Shown piece after piece: positions 23,155 to 35,187 of a stretch of DNA of 64,000 nt; positions within the stretch are counted from its first letter, which is position 1; every line of letters begins with the position of its first letter. Under the pieces are notes generated by a model. The model did no database searches. It worked only from the letters and a program-made list of their open reading frames with translations, and had not been told where the DNA came from. Source of the stretch: Simmondsia chinensis (Eukaryota; Streptophyta; Magnoliopsida; Caryophyllales; Simmondsiaceae); NCBI GenBank assembly GCA_018398585.1, contig JAGTTD010000002.1:28698186-28762185 (forward strand). The letters run 5' to 3'. Both the position numbers and the translations under genes were made by a program.

Positions 23155-24039
23155 TTGGTGGGATATCTAGTCGGCGGTTCGCTCTCCTTTGCTGCTATTA
23201 AAGATTCTATGCTTGCCATTTGGCCTAAGGTAATTGAACCTCAAGTTTTGTTACATGATAATGGTTGGATCATCTTTGTTTTTGATTCGGTTGAGGATAG
23301 TGAGCAAATTTTGAAGGATGGACCATATTCAATGCGGAAGTATCCTTTAGTGTTGAAGAAGTGGTCTCCTCCTTTTAATTTTGAGGATGAAGAAACGAAT
23401 AGAGTCCCCATTTGGATTAATCTCCCGAACTTAAGGTTGCATTTATGGAATGTTGATGTTCTTAGCAAGATTGCTAGTGTTTTAAGAGCCCCTCTACATG
23501 CTGACAATATGACTGCTACAAGGAAGAGAGCTAAATATGCCTGTTTGCTTGTCGAATTTGATATTTCCCAGCCTCTTAAGAAATTTATTAACATATCTTT
23601 GCCTGATGGCACTACTTTTACTCAACAAGTTTGGTATGAATGCTTGCCAAAAAAATGCTCTAAGTGTGGTGATCATAGACATGATGATAAGAGATGTAAG
23701 AAGAGTAATGTTGTAGACAAATCCATTGAGAAGGATGTTGCTGGACCTAGTACTACTGAGGAACTGCAGAAGACTAAGGAGCCTAGTGAGGTTCTTAAAG
23801 AATTAGAGGTAGTTGCTAAAGGGCCAAACCAAGATACTGCTCCTAGTAATACTAATAAGAGTAAAGGGAAGAAGACTGTCCAAGCTTCTAGACAGGGGCA
23901 GCCGCTAGTTGTCACCAATAAATTTGAGGCCTTGAGTACTGTTGCTGATGATGGTCGTGTGAACACTATAGAAACAGGAAGTGGTGGGGAGCTAAGTCTT
24001 CCGGGAAGCGGAGGATTAAGGGTAGTACATCTACAATAA
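23155..24039 (+). pseudogene. LINE ORF1 (DUF4283 plus CCHC zinc knuckle)
   Basis: The longest intact piece is 294 codons. It contains the DUF4283-type RNA-binding core (VPIWINLPNLRLHLWN is its usual Trp-Ile-x-Leu-Pro-x-Leu-Pro motif) and a zinc knuckle CSKCGDHRHDDKRC that fits CX2CX4HX4C exactly, followed by a charged, low-complexity tail. In plant L1 elements ORF1 binds the LINE RNA in the ribonucleoprotein. The N-terminal part (from about 22620) lies in another frame (22854-23201 overlaps), so at least one frameshift separates the true start from this frame. The stop at 24037-24039 is followed by the ORF2 ATG at 24042, a spacing that would suit termination-reinitiation. Confidence 0.85.
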
Positions 24040-24041
24040 AA

Positions 24042-27000
24042 ATGACTACGATAGGGTCGTGGAATATTCGTGGCATGAATAAAGGTTGCAAGACAACTGA
24101 AGTGAGAAGATGGGTCATGAAGTTTTCATTACGTGTTTTTACTATATTTGAAACTAGAATAAAGGAATGCAAATTTAAAGAAATTCATGGTAGATTTTTC
24201 TCCAACTGGTTGGTCCAAGCGAATTACATGGGGGATGGGAGAGGTCGTATTTGGGTTCATTTGGACTCGAACTATGCTGATTTGAGAGTGTTTGACATCT
24301 TGGAACAAATGATTCATACTGATATTCTATTTAGGGACATGTCTGACAAGGGTAGGGTGCTGATATCGGTTTGTTATGGTGATAATCGTAGTATCCATCG
24401 TCAGGTTCTTTGGCATAATGTTCGAGCTCTGGGGGCTGGTGTGTCAACTGTGGGCATTAATAGGAGATTTTAATGCTATTCTGAGTTATAAAGACAGATG
24501 TGGTGGGGCTCCAATTTCTGAGTCCGAGATTTGAGATTTTCATGATTGTATCACGGACTTGCATCTTGACTTGACTCAGCTCTTACTAAGGGACCTTGGT
24601 TTACTTGCTGTAATCAACACCAGGAGAGGATCGAATTTGGACTAGAATTGATAAGAGTATTGCTAAATAGTTCGTGGATGGAGCAGATTGATTCAAAGGT
24701 AATTACATTAAACCCGGGGGTTTCTGATCATTCACCTTTGATTATGAGAATGGGGACATGTGGTAAAATTGCTAACAGTCTTTTCAAGTTCGATAACTAG
24801 TTGACTTAAATGTCGGGTTTTGAAGGAGCTGTTAGAGAGGCTTGGTTTGCTCCTATTCGTGGCACTCTGAGTTTCTTTCTTCAAAAATGTCTGCAAGAAG
24901 TTAAGAGATCATTGAAGCATTTTCAAAAATCCTTTCCGGGTGGTATATCTACTCAAGTTGCTAAAGCTTGAGAATATCTTTATGTGCTGCAGGATATTCT
25001 GGCCAAGGATAGAGGAAATGTGGATATTGAGCAAAATGTTTGTACTAAGTGTGAAGAATTATTGAATTTGCTTCAGGCTGAGCTGAATTTCTTACGTCAA
25101 AGATCTAAAGCTAGCTTTATGAATCAAATGGATTTCTCTACTAAATTTTTCCATTCTAAAATCAAAATGAGAGGTGAGAGAAATTCTATATGGTCTATCA
25201 AGGATGCCGAGGGTGTTGTTAAAATAGATCCGAACGATGTTGCAGCTGAATTTATGAAGTTTTATGGTCGATTGTTGGGTGAGGAAACTAGTAATTGCAT
25301 AAGGTTGATTATGATATTGTCACTAGGGGGAGTATTATTCACTCTGATGATCATGTTATTCTGCTTGCGCTAGTGACTCCTAGTGAAGTAAGTGATGTGG
25401 TTTGGTCTATTTCGAATTCCAAAGCTCCAAGTCCGGATGGTTTTTCCTCTAGCTTTTTCAAGTCTTGTTGGCATATTATGGGCAAAGATGTTTCTAAAGC
25501 GGTCATTGATTTTTGTACACTTGGGAAGCTGCTTTAATCACTGAATACGACGGTGATCTCTTTGATTCCTAAAGTTGCTAGCTTTGAGAGAGTTGGTGAT
25601 ATTCGTCCCATATCATGTTGTAACGCTGTTTACAAGATTATATCGAAAATTATTTCTCGACGGTTGGAGAAAGTTCTTGATAAGATCACTTCCCATGCAT
25701 GTTGCCTTTGTTAAGTCATTTTTGATAACATCATCCTTGGTAATGAAATTATCAAGCACTATACTCGTAAGTATGTCTCTTCCTAGTGTTTCACGAAAAT
25801 CTATATTCGAAAGGCTTATGATTCCATTAGCTGGGAGTTCCATTTTGATCTGTTGGCTAGCTTCGGGTTCCCTCCTCGGTTTGTTTGCTGGGTTCGTGAG
25901 TGTGTCTTCTCTGACTTTCTCGTTGCAGATAAACGATGGCCTTGTGGGTTTCTTTTTTTTGGGGGGGAGGGTTGAGGCAAGGGGATCCACTTTCTCCATA
26001 CCTCTTCATCTTAAGTATGGGGTATCTTTCTAGGATGCTTTGTGAATTGAAGAATGAGGCGGATTTTTCATTTCGCCCTAAGTGTAAGAAGTTGGGAATC
26101 TCCCATTTGAATTTTGCGAACGATCTTTTGCTATTCTCTTGTGGTAATAAGTAGTCGGTCCTTAGGTTATAGCAGAAAATTTTGGACTTTGCTTCTGTGT
26201 CGGGTCTTCAGCCAAACTCGCTTAAATCTGGCATTTGTTTTGTCGGGTCCATGCGTGAGAAAGTGGATGAAATAATTTAGCTGCTTGGTTTTCAAGAGAT
26301 ACATCACCTTGTTCGATAACTTGGTGTTCCTCTCTTTATTCTTGGCTTCATATTGCTCATTTTGCTCCCCTTGTTCAGAAAATGAAAGGTAGATTGATTG
26401 GTTGGCAATCCATGAGCTTGTCCTATGCTGTGAGAATTGAATTGATTAGATCGGTTAGACTTTGAACTTTTGGAGTAGCGCATTTTTGATCCCTTTGACA
26501 GTGATAAATCAGATTAAATCTGTGTACTTAATTTTTGTGGGGTAAGGAAGTTGATAGACGTTGTTTGGTCCCAGTTGCTTGGACTAAAATTTGTCTCCCC
26601 AAGGAGGAAGGTGGTTTAAATATTAATCAGTTTGCAAATTGGAATCGAGCTTGTCTCATCAAGCTTTTGTGGGATATCTCGAACAAGAAGGATTTGCTTT
26701 GGTTTGCGTGGGTACATGGTGTATGCCTAAAAGGTGGGAGTATTTGGGCTGTTTCTTCACGTTCTCAGGATGCTCCGTTGTGGAAAGCAATTTTGAAGTG
26801 TCGGGATAGATGGGTCGAGGCTGTTGGTGGTATGAATTGTGCCGATCTTTTATGTTGAATTGTGCCAAGCCGTCTATTAGGATGGTATATGATCATATTA
26901 GGAGGAAAGGGGTTGTTTGGCATTGGAAAAGAACTGTGGTATTCGGCCATTCCGAGGTAGAGCTTTTGTCCATGGAGGTTGATTCACGGTGGTTTGTGTA

Positions 27001-27370
27001 CGAATGAATGGATGCATAGAAGAGGATGGAGCTTCCCGAGTAGATGTGTGTTTTGTGGTAATGCCAATGACACGAGTGAGCATGTTTTCTTTACTTGTCC
27101 CTATTCTCATAGGATTTGGTTAGAAGTTGTTAGGAGATTTAATATTTGTATTTTAATGTTAAAGTAATCTTAGATTGGTTTGGGTCTCGGGTTAAAAATA
27201 GGAAGTGGATTAGTAAACTCAAGAGGATGGTTATTGCGGAGATGGCGTATGATCTTTGGCTTGAGCGTAATAGTCGTATATTAAGTGGTACTAGTCGAGA
27301 TATGGATAGCCTTGTTAGAGTCATTGTTACCCGAGTATGGAGCCGTTTTGTTTTCATGTATAGGTGCTAG
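24042..27370 (+). pseudogene. LINE ORF2 (endonuclease, reverse transcriptase, zf-RVT), broken
   Basis: Starts MTTIGSWNIRGMNKG, the APE-type endonuclease N-terminus. The frame breaks at about 24450 (GAL... / GDFNAI region) and again at about 24530, 24660, 24800 and 25370. Reverse-transcriptase landmarks follow: SNSKAPSPDGFSSSFFK (about 25413-25465), LIPKVASFERVGDIRPISC (25560-25620), the GLRQGDPLSPYLFIL block (about 25968-26015), and the catalytic motif now FANDLLLF (about 26115-26140) instead of FADD. The C-terminal zf-RVT reads FPSRCVFCGNANDTSEHVFF (about 27033-27095). The change of the first catalytic-loop Asp to Asn plus many stops make it dead. Confidence 0.85.
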
Positions 27371-27525
27371 TCTCCATTGGTGCTTGGACTGGTAGTTGAT
27401 CCCCTTGGATTTGGTCGTATTTGTATTCCTTTGATTTGAGTTGAAATGATATTTATGCTCTCGCCGTTTTGCCAAAAAAAAAAAAAAGACATTTCTCCCC
27501 TATTAAGCAAGATTTTTAGGAGTTA

Positions 27526-27818
27526 GGACCTATTTGGCTAAGCTGGTTTTTTTATGAGCACTTTTTGCAAAAGTACTTTCATAAAATGTGCTTTCAATAG
27601 TAGTATTTTTGTCTAAAAAGCTTTAGTTTTTGCTCCTATTTGTACTTTAAAAGAGTAGAACTATTTTTCTGTTATACTTAAAAGTAGAAAAACGGATTTA
27701 ATTTCTATTTAAACACACTTTTCTTATCAGACCAAATATTTTAAGAATCTGAAAAATGTGCTTTTTTCAAAGAAAAAACGTTTCTTTTTTCTTGAAAAGA
27801 AGCTAGTGCTATAGGTCT
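27526..27818. mobile_element. PIF/Harbinger-like MITE (293 bp)
   Basis: Inverted ends GGACCTATTTGGCTAAGCT and the complement of AGCTAGTGCTATAGGTCT, with TTA on each side (27523-27525 and 27819-27821). The subterminal AAAAGTACTTT-type words resemble those of the MITE at 5619-6468, so these may be distant relatives. Confidence 0.7.
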
Positions 27819-27821
27819 TTA

Positions 27822-28668
27822 GATCCAATCTTGTCTCATATGGTACCAGGCCAAGGTTTAGTGTACAATGTTTGGACCCACAATTTCAATATTTGTAGTT
27901 ATTTTGCATGGTCCAGACTGGGGGGTGAGAGGGTGTGTTGGAATCCCATATCTCATGGGAATGCCTAGCAACCAATTTATATGGTGAAGGCACCCCTCTC
28001 TTTGCAAGTAAGTTTTTTAGGAATAACGTTGAATATCCTCTAATATTATTTTCCTATATGAAATGAATGACTTTTAGTTAGTATCCACTTCTATGGAATT
28101 AGAAAATGGAATTATAATTCTAATTTCAATAGGTAAAGATTGAAATTATGGGCTGAGGTCGTTCTTTAGATGATTTGGGATAGGTAGGATCAAGTGGGCT
28201 TTTCTGGAATTAACATCGGGAGTTATTTTAGAAAGCAAAGGTTTACATTTTTGGTGGATTACATTCTCCTTAACCAGTAAGGGGGGTGGGGTAGTTGCTA
28301 CTATGCCAATCCTAGGAGCTCTCCTCTAACTTTGGATGGTTACTATTAAATTGGTGGAGAATACTGTCGCATGGATGGGACTGAGACTCGCGCGTTGAAT
28401 GGGCATGAAGGACGTATTGAGATATTATATGGCTATTCCACTCTTTCGAAAAAAAAATTTGTTTTGAGCAAAAAGAAGTCCCCAAGGCATTAACTAAATT
28501 GCATTAAAATCGTGACTTATAGTAGGGAGCAACTCACGGGGGACTTTATATAGCTATGCTACTAAGTAGGATCTAACAGATTTCTCAACTTTTTCCATCT
28601 CAACACCATGTCAAAATCTACCATGTGTATGCTTTTTAGGGGTCAAGATCCATTATTATGTTCTTCTA
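27822..28668. other. Unassigned intergenic stretch
   Basis: About 850 bp with no coding signal, no terminal repeats that I can pair and no duplication. Frames are short. Confidence 0.4.
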
Positions 28669-29258
28669 TAGGGATGGTCGGTGTCAATGGGTGGATAAAA
28701 CCTCTTACCTACAGGTATTCGTCTTGTTTGAGGAGGGTACGAATACAAGTGAAACAAGTAAAACAAGTATGGTATACGACATGAGGAAATATCTGCCATG
28801 GGTGTGAGGTGGATACCGGAATGATGTTATATACGCTTTGCTCTTCCATGTAGTGACCATACTTGCCTCATGTCTACCTCATGCTTATCTAATTTGTATT
28901 TAATTAATTTAAAAATAGAAAAGTAATATATATGCTTAATATTTTGTGCCATATAATGGGAAAATATAATTGAATTATAAAAATAATTTTATATAACTTC
29001 ATATGTGTAGACGTGGATAGTCATAGGGTATTACAAATTGGGATGGATGTATAGAAGGTATGTGGTAATGAATACTCATTGAATACTTGCAAGCAGTGGA
29101 GTTAGTATGGGAACATGCTTGTACATGTTGAGACGGTTATAGGTATTCACTTTATACTCGTGATGAGTAATGAAACGAGTGATAGATATGTATTTCAGTG
29201 ACGTGTAAGGGTACATAGGGAGACACTCTCGTGCCCACCCCTCTAATTACCATCCTTA
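28669..29258. mobile_element. Decayed hAT-type MITE (590 bp)
   Basis: Ends TAGGGATGGTCGGTG and the complement of TTACCATCCTTA match the family of 21879-22410, as do internal GGTATTC / GAATACC words. The 8-bp flanks TTCTTCTA and CTCTTGTG agree at only about 5 of 8 positions, so the insertion is old or the ends are slightly misplaced. Confidence 0.5.
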
Positions 29259-29334
29259 CTCTTGTGGATCATGATAAGGTGATATCATGTTATGTCAAAA
29301 ATAAAAGGTGATTAACTTTTTTTATAGTTTTTTC

Positions 29335-30007
29335 GGTACATTATATAAAACTCTTCTGGCTTTTACTTCAAAAATAGAAAACCTCCCTTCACAAATAAAA
29401 GCATTCACAAAACCTCCCTATTTTTAAAAATTTATCACTTAGCTCTCATACTACTTTTTTTTGACCATTTTGCCCCTCAAAAGTGAATGGGTTAAATGTT
29501 TAGTTATATTTTTAGAAGGGAATTTTATATTATAAGGTAAAAATTTAAAAAAAATTTATGTTTTTCGCAATAGAATTTAAGGAAATTTTTTATATTTATA
29601 AAAAAAATATAATTATTTTAATTAATTATAGTAATGATATTATAAGTTTAGAAGATAAAAAATATTTATAAAAATATTATAAGATAAAAAATAATATTTT
29701 TGTTGATATTATGATATCACTACTATATAATTAATTAAAAAAATATTTATTTAAAATATAGAAAACTCCTTTTTTTCTGAAAGTATAAAAAAAATTCTTA
29801 TTTTTCCTCAAAATATAAAATCCTACCTAAAAATAAAACTAAATACTTAACTATTTTATTTTAAGGCGTAAAATTATAAAAAAAAAAAAGTTATTTGGGA
29901 CCAAAGTGATAAATTTTTAAAGGTGAAAGGGTTTAATAAGTGCTTTTATTTTTGAGGGAGTTTTCTATTATTGAAGTAAAAATCAGGGAATTTTTGTAAT
30001 TTATCCT
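29335..30007. mobile_element. AT-rich inverted-repeat MITE (about 670 bp)
   Basis: The left end (TTTTACTTCAAAAATAGAAA) and the right end (complement of the same with TTCAATAATAGAAAAC) pair over more than 100 bp, continuing through AAAATTTATCACTT. The centre is very AT-rich (29560-29760). No clear target duplication. Confidence 0.65.
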
Positions 30008-30135
30008 TTTTTTTTTCACACACCAACGCACATGCACACCGCCCACGCCCACATCCATACACATGCACACTCACAAGCACGTATCCACACACCCCCTAAT
30101 GCACACATGCATGCAAGCACGCACATACGCACGCT
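30008..30135. repeat. CA-rich low-complexity tract
   Basis: A degenerate (CA)n/(CACG)n tract with CACACA, GCACAC and ACGCAC units, directly next to the MITE end. No gene. Confidence 0.8.
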
Positions 30136-30469
30136 TTTTAAAGTAACTAGTTCTTTTTCTTGTATACTTTTACAAAATGGTTTTTTTTTTAATCAAAACA
30201 TATTATAAAATTGTTAGTATAAAATAATTACTAGATGTGGAAATTGGGTTATTAGGATTGGGTTTGGGGTGATTTCGGGTTTGCAATAAACTCAGGTTGG
30301 TATGGACTCAAGTAGACCCATTTACATATGGGTCACTTTTAGTTTTCACCTATACTCAGGCTGAGTTGGATTTGAGTTAAGTTATTCTAGATTTGTGTCA
30401 CTCTTATGAAGTTTAGTTGTACTCTTAACAAGTAGTAATATCATCGCATTTAAAGATATTGAGTTAGTG
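30136..30469. other. Unassigned stretch upstream of the RTE fragment
   Basis: Contains words like GGGTTATTAGGATTGGG and CTCAGGTTGG, and related GGGTT-rich sequence resumes after 31226. The two flanks may be halves of one repeat split by the RTE insertion, but I cannot fix its ends. Confidence 0.35.
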
Positions 30470-31225
30470 TCGGCCAATGAAACAAAACCAAACATAGGGG
30501 ATGAAGGTGGCAGAGATGAAGATGCTACGATGGATGTGTGGCCACACAAGGAAGGATAGGATTAGGAATGAGGTGATTCGGGGTAAGCTGGGTGTAGCCT
30601 CGATCAAGGATAAACTGAGAGAGACCCGTCTCAGATGGTTTGGACATGTCAGTAGAAAACCAACTTCAGCACCAGTCAGGAGGTACGAACAGCTCAACAC
30701 AGTGACAAGCAGAAGAGGGAGGGGCAGACCAAAGAAGAGTTGGCTGGAGACAATTCGTCAAGACCTAACCCACGTAAACCTAAGAGAGGAGATGGCCTCA
30801 GATAGGGCACGTTGGAGGGCTAGCATTAGGGTAGCAGAGATGGCAGAGTAGTGTAGAGCGGGGAGTGGTTGGTAGTCCAAGATCCTTAGGCAGGCATGAC
30901 CTCTAGTGGGGCACTTTTAGGCTAGCTTAGTCCCTGTTTATTATTCATTCTGCTGCTTCTCCTTATTCTTCTTCTTCTTTTGCTTCTCCTTCTCCTTATT
31001 CTCTCCTTTGACTTTTTTTATCAGAATGCAAGGTGATTGATTTGTGGTTTATCTGCAGGCATTCAACTACTTCAGGTTGGGGGTCCCCGGAAACAGTCTC
31101 CTTTCCAGCTGGAAGGGGTAAGGCTGCATACACCACCCCCCCCCCCCCCCCCCCCCCCCCGACCCTGCGTTCAGCAGGAGCCGCAAGGCACTGGGACTGC
31201 TGTTGTTGCTGTTGTTGTTGAGTTG
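30470..31225 (+). mobile_element. 5'-truncated RTE-type LINE 3' end, with Angio-SINE-like tail
   Basis: 30501-30851 encodes the C-terminal end of a plant RTE reverse-transcriptase protein: [57 protein letters not shown], then a stop after VAEMAE. A 3' region with CTTCTTCTT repeats follows (about 30955-31010). About 200 bp past the stop, in the same orientation, comes the block GTCCCCGGAAACAGTCTCC, GGGGTAAGGCTGC, a 25-C run (31136-31160) and GACCCTGCG, ending in TGTTGTTGCTGTTGTTGTTG (about 31199-31218). This block is shared with the 5S-headed SINEs at 45.6 and 63.2 kb. I read it as the RTE 3' end; the alternative is a 5'-truncated SINE inserted behind the RTE. Confidence 0.75.
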
Positions 31226-31984
31226 GGTTCCAATTTTGGTCATTTTGGTGGTCAGGTTATTTTAGGTAAATAGTGGGTCCAGTCAAGTTAAATAAGTAGC
31301 GGGCCATTTTCAAGTCAAGCAAGGTACAAGTTGGGTTATTTCAAGTTGCGTCATAGTTTGGCTTAGGTTGATTTAGGGGGCTTTTCAGGTTGGCTTTACG
31401 TGTTGAGTTGGCTTTGTGACCTCTAATCATTACTAAAATAATAACTATTCAATATTATTTTTTATAATTATATTATATTTTACTACGTAAATTATATTTA
31501 ACAATTATATATTTTTTCCATAAAATAATGTACATCTGTTTTCAAATTGTGAATCTAAATTGATATTTTTTTTCAAAAAGAACTAATATTAGGTGAGAAA
31601 ATTTGGTTCATGATCTCATGTATGATATTTTTGATAAGTTTATAGCAATTCCATCCTAGATGGAAAATACTTTGTTATATCAAAGGGAAGTTGGCTTTTC
31701 CTCATGAAAACAAGAGAACATTTTGTGTCATTATCTCGCGTCATATATTGTACTTTAATATTCACTTGGTCCAACGTTAAGCCATACAAACTTATAGAAT
31801 GAAATTATTTTCTATTTTTATTTGAAAATACTTTAATAGGAAAAATTGTCATGAAATATTTTAACCAAAGAAAGCCTTAGTTTGCTCAGCTAATACTAAA
31901 GATAAACGCATATAAACAAATTATTGAGGTCTAGAGCACTAAACTCTACTTTAGTCGATTACTCAGGCTAATAATAATAAAAAA
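31226..31984. other. AT-rich unassigned sequence
   Basis: 31226-31420 is rich in GGGTT/GGTCA words and may belong with 30238-30400. The rest is AT-rich with no coding signal. CAAAT at 31917-31921 matches the five bases after element D (38101-38105) and is a candidate target duplication. Confidence 0.4.
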
Positions 31985-32639
31985 ACATAATCACATGGCA
32001 CACCAAGATCATCAAATTTCAACGAGAACAATAAAGCAAAAATAAATGAACACCAGATATAAAGTGAAAAAATCACAGAGCAAACTGACAGAAAAATCCA
32101 CTATGAAAACAACAATCACAATATTATGGTTTCAAAATATTTGCCTTAACTTGAAACATATAAGCAAAATTGAGTGATATAAGGATTACCTCCCTAAACT
32201 CGAGAACAATTGATTCTCCCTAATCAATTCACTCCAAATAATGCCTAGAAAACTTACTCTGAGTTGCTCCAAGATCTAACCCAACCTTTACCGAAACTAT
32301 TAGAATTTTCGAACAAAACGTTGCAACTGCCGTTGCTCCAACCCCTCTCTTGGTTTGTGTAGCCGACAAGAAAAGTTTGTTGTCGTCCTTTTCTCTTGTT
32401 TTTGAAAAAAAAGGGCTCAACCTCCTTTTATGATTATAGGGTTTTGAAGCATCACATGGGCCAAGATGTATGGCCCATCACAAAACAAGGACAAAAAATA
32501 CTTTATAAGCTCACGACATTTCTTTTTTTTTTCTGTTTTTTTTTTTTAAAAAAACTTGTAATATGTGGGCTTAACCATAGTACTTCTTATGTATTCCACA
32601 GATCTTCCCCTGTAGCACACTGCGAGGAGGAGTGAACTC

Positions 32640-35140
32640 CATATCAAGTTACTTGGAGTCTATACCGGCCAACCTAGTGCACAGCTCTAGCTTACCACCA
32701 GGTGCCACCTTTGTCAACATTATATGCCCTTTTTTTTGTTAGTATAACTCTTCTTCAATATCATCAATCTTTCTTCAGTCAAGGAACGCAACCAATAATA
32801 TCGCACAGGATATATTGAGTTTTTACTAAAATTTATTGCACTTTGACTATCAAGAATACCACATACATTTTTTGTTTCATACTCAACTCTTGAAGAAATC
32901 TCTTTTTCCACAACATCTCCTTTCCTACTTCAACCGCGGCAATATGCTCAGCTTTAGTAGCGGAAAGAGCATTTGCAATCTAGACTGCCAAGACACGACT
33001 CACCCTACAAAAAATGAATAAATACCTTGAAGTAGATTTCCTACTATCAAGACATCCCGCCATATTGTAGTTAGTATACCCTTCAAAAATCGGTCACGAG
33101 CCTCCAAAACTCAAACATGGATTCGAAGTACACTGCAAATATCTAAAGATCCACTTCACTAATTCTGAATGAACTTTCTTGGATTAGAAAGAAACCTGCT
33201 CATAACATCCACAACATGGGCAATATTTGCCCGGGTACAAACTATGGCATACATCAAATAACCAACAACAAAGCAGTAGCGAATAGATGACATATCTTCT
33301 TTCTCTTCCTTGTTCACAGGACACGTTTGTTTACTCAATTTGAAATGAGTAGCGAGAGGTGTGCTAGCTGGTTTAGCACTCTTTGTGTTAAACCTATCAA
33401 GCACCCATTCAACATTTCAACTTTTTTGTGACAACCACAACTTTTCAACTTTTCTATCACGAGTAATCTCCATACAAAAATCTACTTTATTGGACCCAAG
33501 TCTTTCATTTCCACAGACTTTGACAACTCCTCTTCAAGTCGTCAAATCATATTATCTTGTCCAACAATTAGCATATCATTAATATAAAGTAATAAAATAA
33601 TGAAATTACCTCTAGAGAATTTCCTTATATACACACAATGACATATAACTATTCTCATGTACCCTTGATCCACCATAAATGAGTTAAACTTCTTGTACCA
33701 CTACGTAGGAGTTCATTTCAAACCATATGAACTCTTTTTCAATATGCAAACCAAGTGCTATTGACCCTTAATTTCATATCCTTCAAGTTGCTTCATGTAG
33801 ATTTCCTCTTACAAGTCACCATGGAGAAATGCAATTTTCACATCTAGCTGTTCAAGCTCATGAATCATACTAGTTGTGAAACCCAATACCATTCGAATGG
33901 AACTCATCTTCACAATTGGGGCGAATATCTCATCAGAAATCAATCCCTTTCTTCTGATTAAAGCATTTCACCACTAATTGAGCCTTATGTTTCACAACTT
34001 AATCAACATTCTTTTTTGGCTTGAACACCCACTTGTTTTGAAGAGTTTTTCTACCCTTAAGATGATTAATTGACTCATAGGTTCCATTTTTCTTCAAAGA
34101 ATTCATCTGTTGATCCTTTACTTTCACCCAGCAATCTTTGTATTTATGAGTCTGCACTTCTTCAAAGTTCTCTGGCTCCCCCTCATAAGTAAGACACATA
34201 TAATCAGAACTTGTTACCTCGTAGACAGTCGACGCTCTCTATTAGACTTTCTCATTTGAGCCTCAAAAGTCACTGGTTTGGGAACTAGCTTTGCCTGCAC
34301 AACAACATCTATACCTGGAGCATCATCAACTGCAACTGGTAGAGTCATTCCTAAGTTTTGTCCCATCGTACGCCTACTCTTCATCCGTGACACTCAATGA
34401 ATATGAAATAGGTGTAGTATCAGCAACACTGCTAAGAGCACATGTAGTCTTCTCGGACTTGTCAAAATTACCCTTGTTCTCGTATTTTTGAAATACAACA
34501 TCTCTACTTCTCATGGTCCTGGTCTTCACCGGGTGCCATAATTTATAACCAAACTCATCACCACATCCTACAAATATATACAGAGTGGCTTTACTATCAA
34601 GTTTTGATCTCTGTTCCTTTGGTACATGCATGAAGGCTTTACATCCAAACACCTCCAGGTGAGAATAAGAAATATCTTTCCTTGTCCACACTCTTTCTGG
34701 AATGTTAAGATTCAAATGAACTGATGGAGCACAATTAATGATATAAACAATGGTATTCATAGCTTCACCCCAAAATGCCATAGGCAGCTTCGACATTCTA
34801 AGTAAACATCTAGTTTTCTTTGATAATGGTTATATTCATCTTTTATGCAATACCATTGCGCTGAGGAGTACCTGATTATGTCCTTTCGTGGTGAATCTCA
34901 TGCTTCTTATAGTACCTTCTAAAATTACGATTAGTGTATTCTCTCCTATTATTAGTTAAGAGACACTTCAGCAAGATCCCTATCTTTCTCTCCAACCTAG
35001 CATGAAAGTGCTAAAAGACCTGAAATACCTTGCTTTTGGATCTCTACAAAAACACCCAGGTTTTTCATTAATAAATATAACAATTATTTCCCCCCTAGAG
35101 ACTCTGCCTTAATAGGACTACGTACATCAGAATGTATCAA
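32640..35140 (-). pseudogene. Copia element D pol relic (integrase, RT, RNase H)
   Basis: Minus-strand order is integrase to RNase H. Integrase core pieces at about 34800-35060 (LLTNNRREYTNRNF, then SGTPQRNGIA) are followed by the integrase C-terminal region 34374-34796 (LPMAFWGEAMNTIVYIIN, YSHLEVFGCKAFMHVP). RT begins at 33999-34199 (LKGRKTLQNKWVFKPK), passes the catalytic motif YINDMLIVGQD at about 33555-33590 (normally YVDDM), and reaches YLMYAIVCTRANIAHVVDVM (33159-33404). RNase H shows GILDSQSAINFSKN at about 32830-32875. Stops between blocks and the Asp to Asn change in the RT motif show that it is inactive. Gag and protease are not recognisable. Confidence 0.8.
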
Positions 35141-35187
35141 TTTAAGTTTGTTTTGTTTTCATTTTGTTTGCTCTATTTTGTTTCAAG

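Larger units (their letters stand above)
22537..27487 (+). mobile_element. Structurally complete L1-type LINE with poly(A) and target duplication
   Basis: A 4.95-kb element bounded by a 13-bp duplication AAGACATTTCTCC (22524-22536 and 27486-27498) and ending in a poly(A) of about 14 nt after TTTTGCC. It has ORF1, then ORF2 three bases after the ORF1 stop, in the order of plant L1 elements: DUF4283/zinc knuckle, endonuclease, reverse transcriptase, zf-RVT. Multiple stops and frameshifts in both ORFs make it inactive. The full 5' end and clear duplication show that it inserted as a complete copy downstream of SmE. Confidence 0.9.

Noticed and set aside
22854..23201. A separate 115-codon gene upstream of LINE ORF1
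   Set aside because: It lies inside the LINE between its 5' end and ORF1 and overlaps ORF1 in another frame, so it is most likely part of the frameshifted ORF1.
31033..31273. Short proteins with poly-Pro and poly-Cys stretches
   Set aside because: Products of the C-run and (TTG)n tail of the RTE/SINE block.
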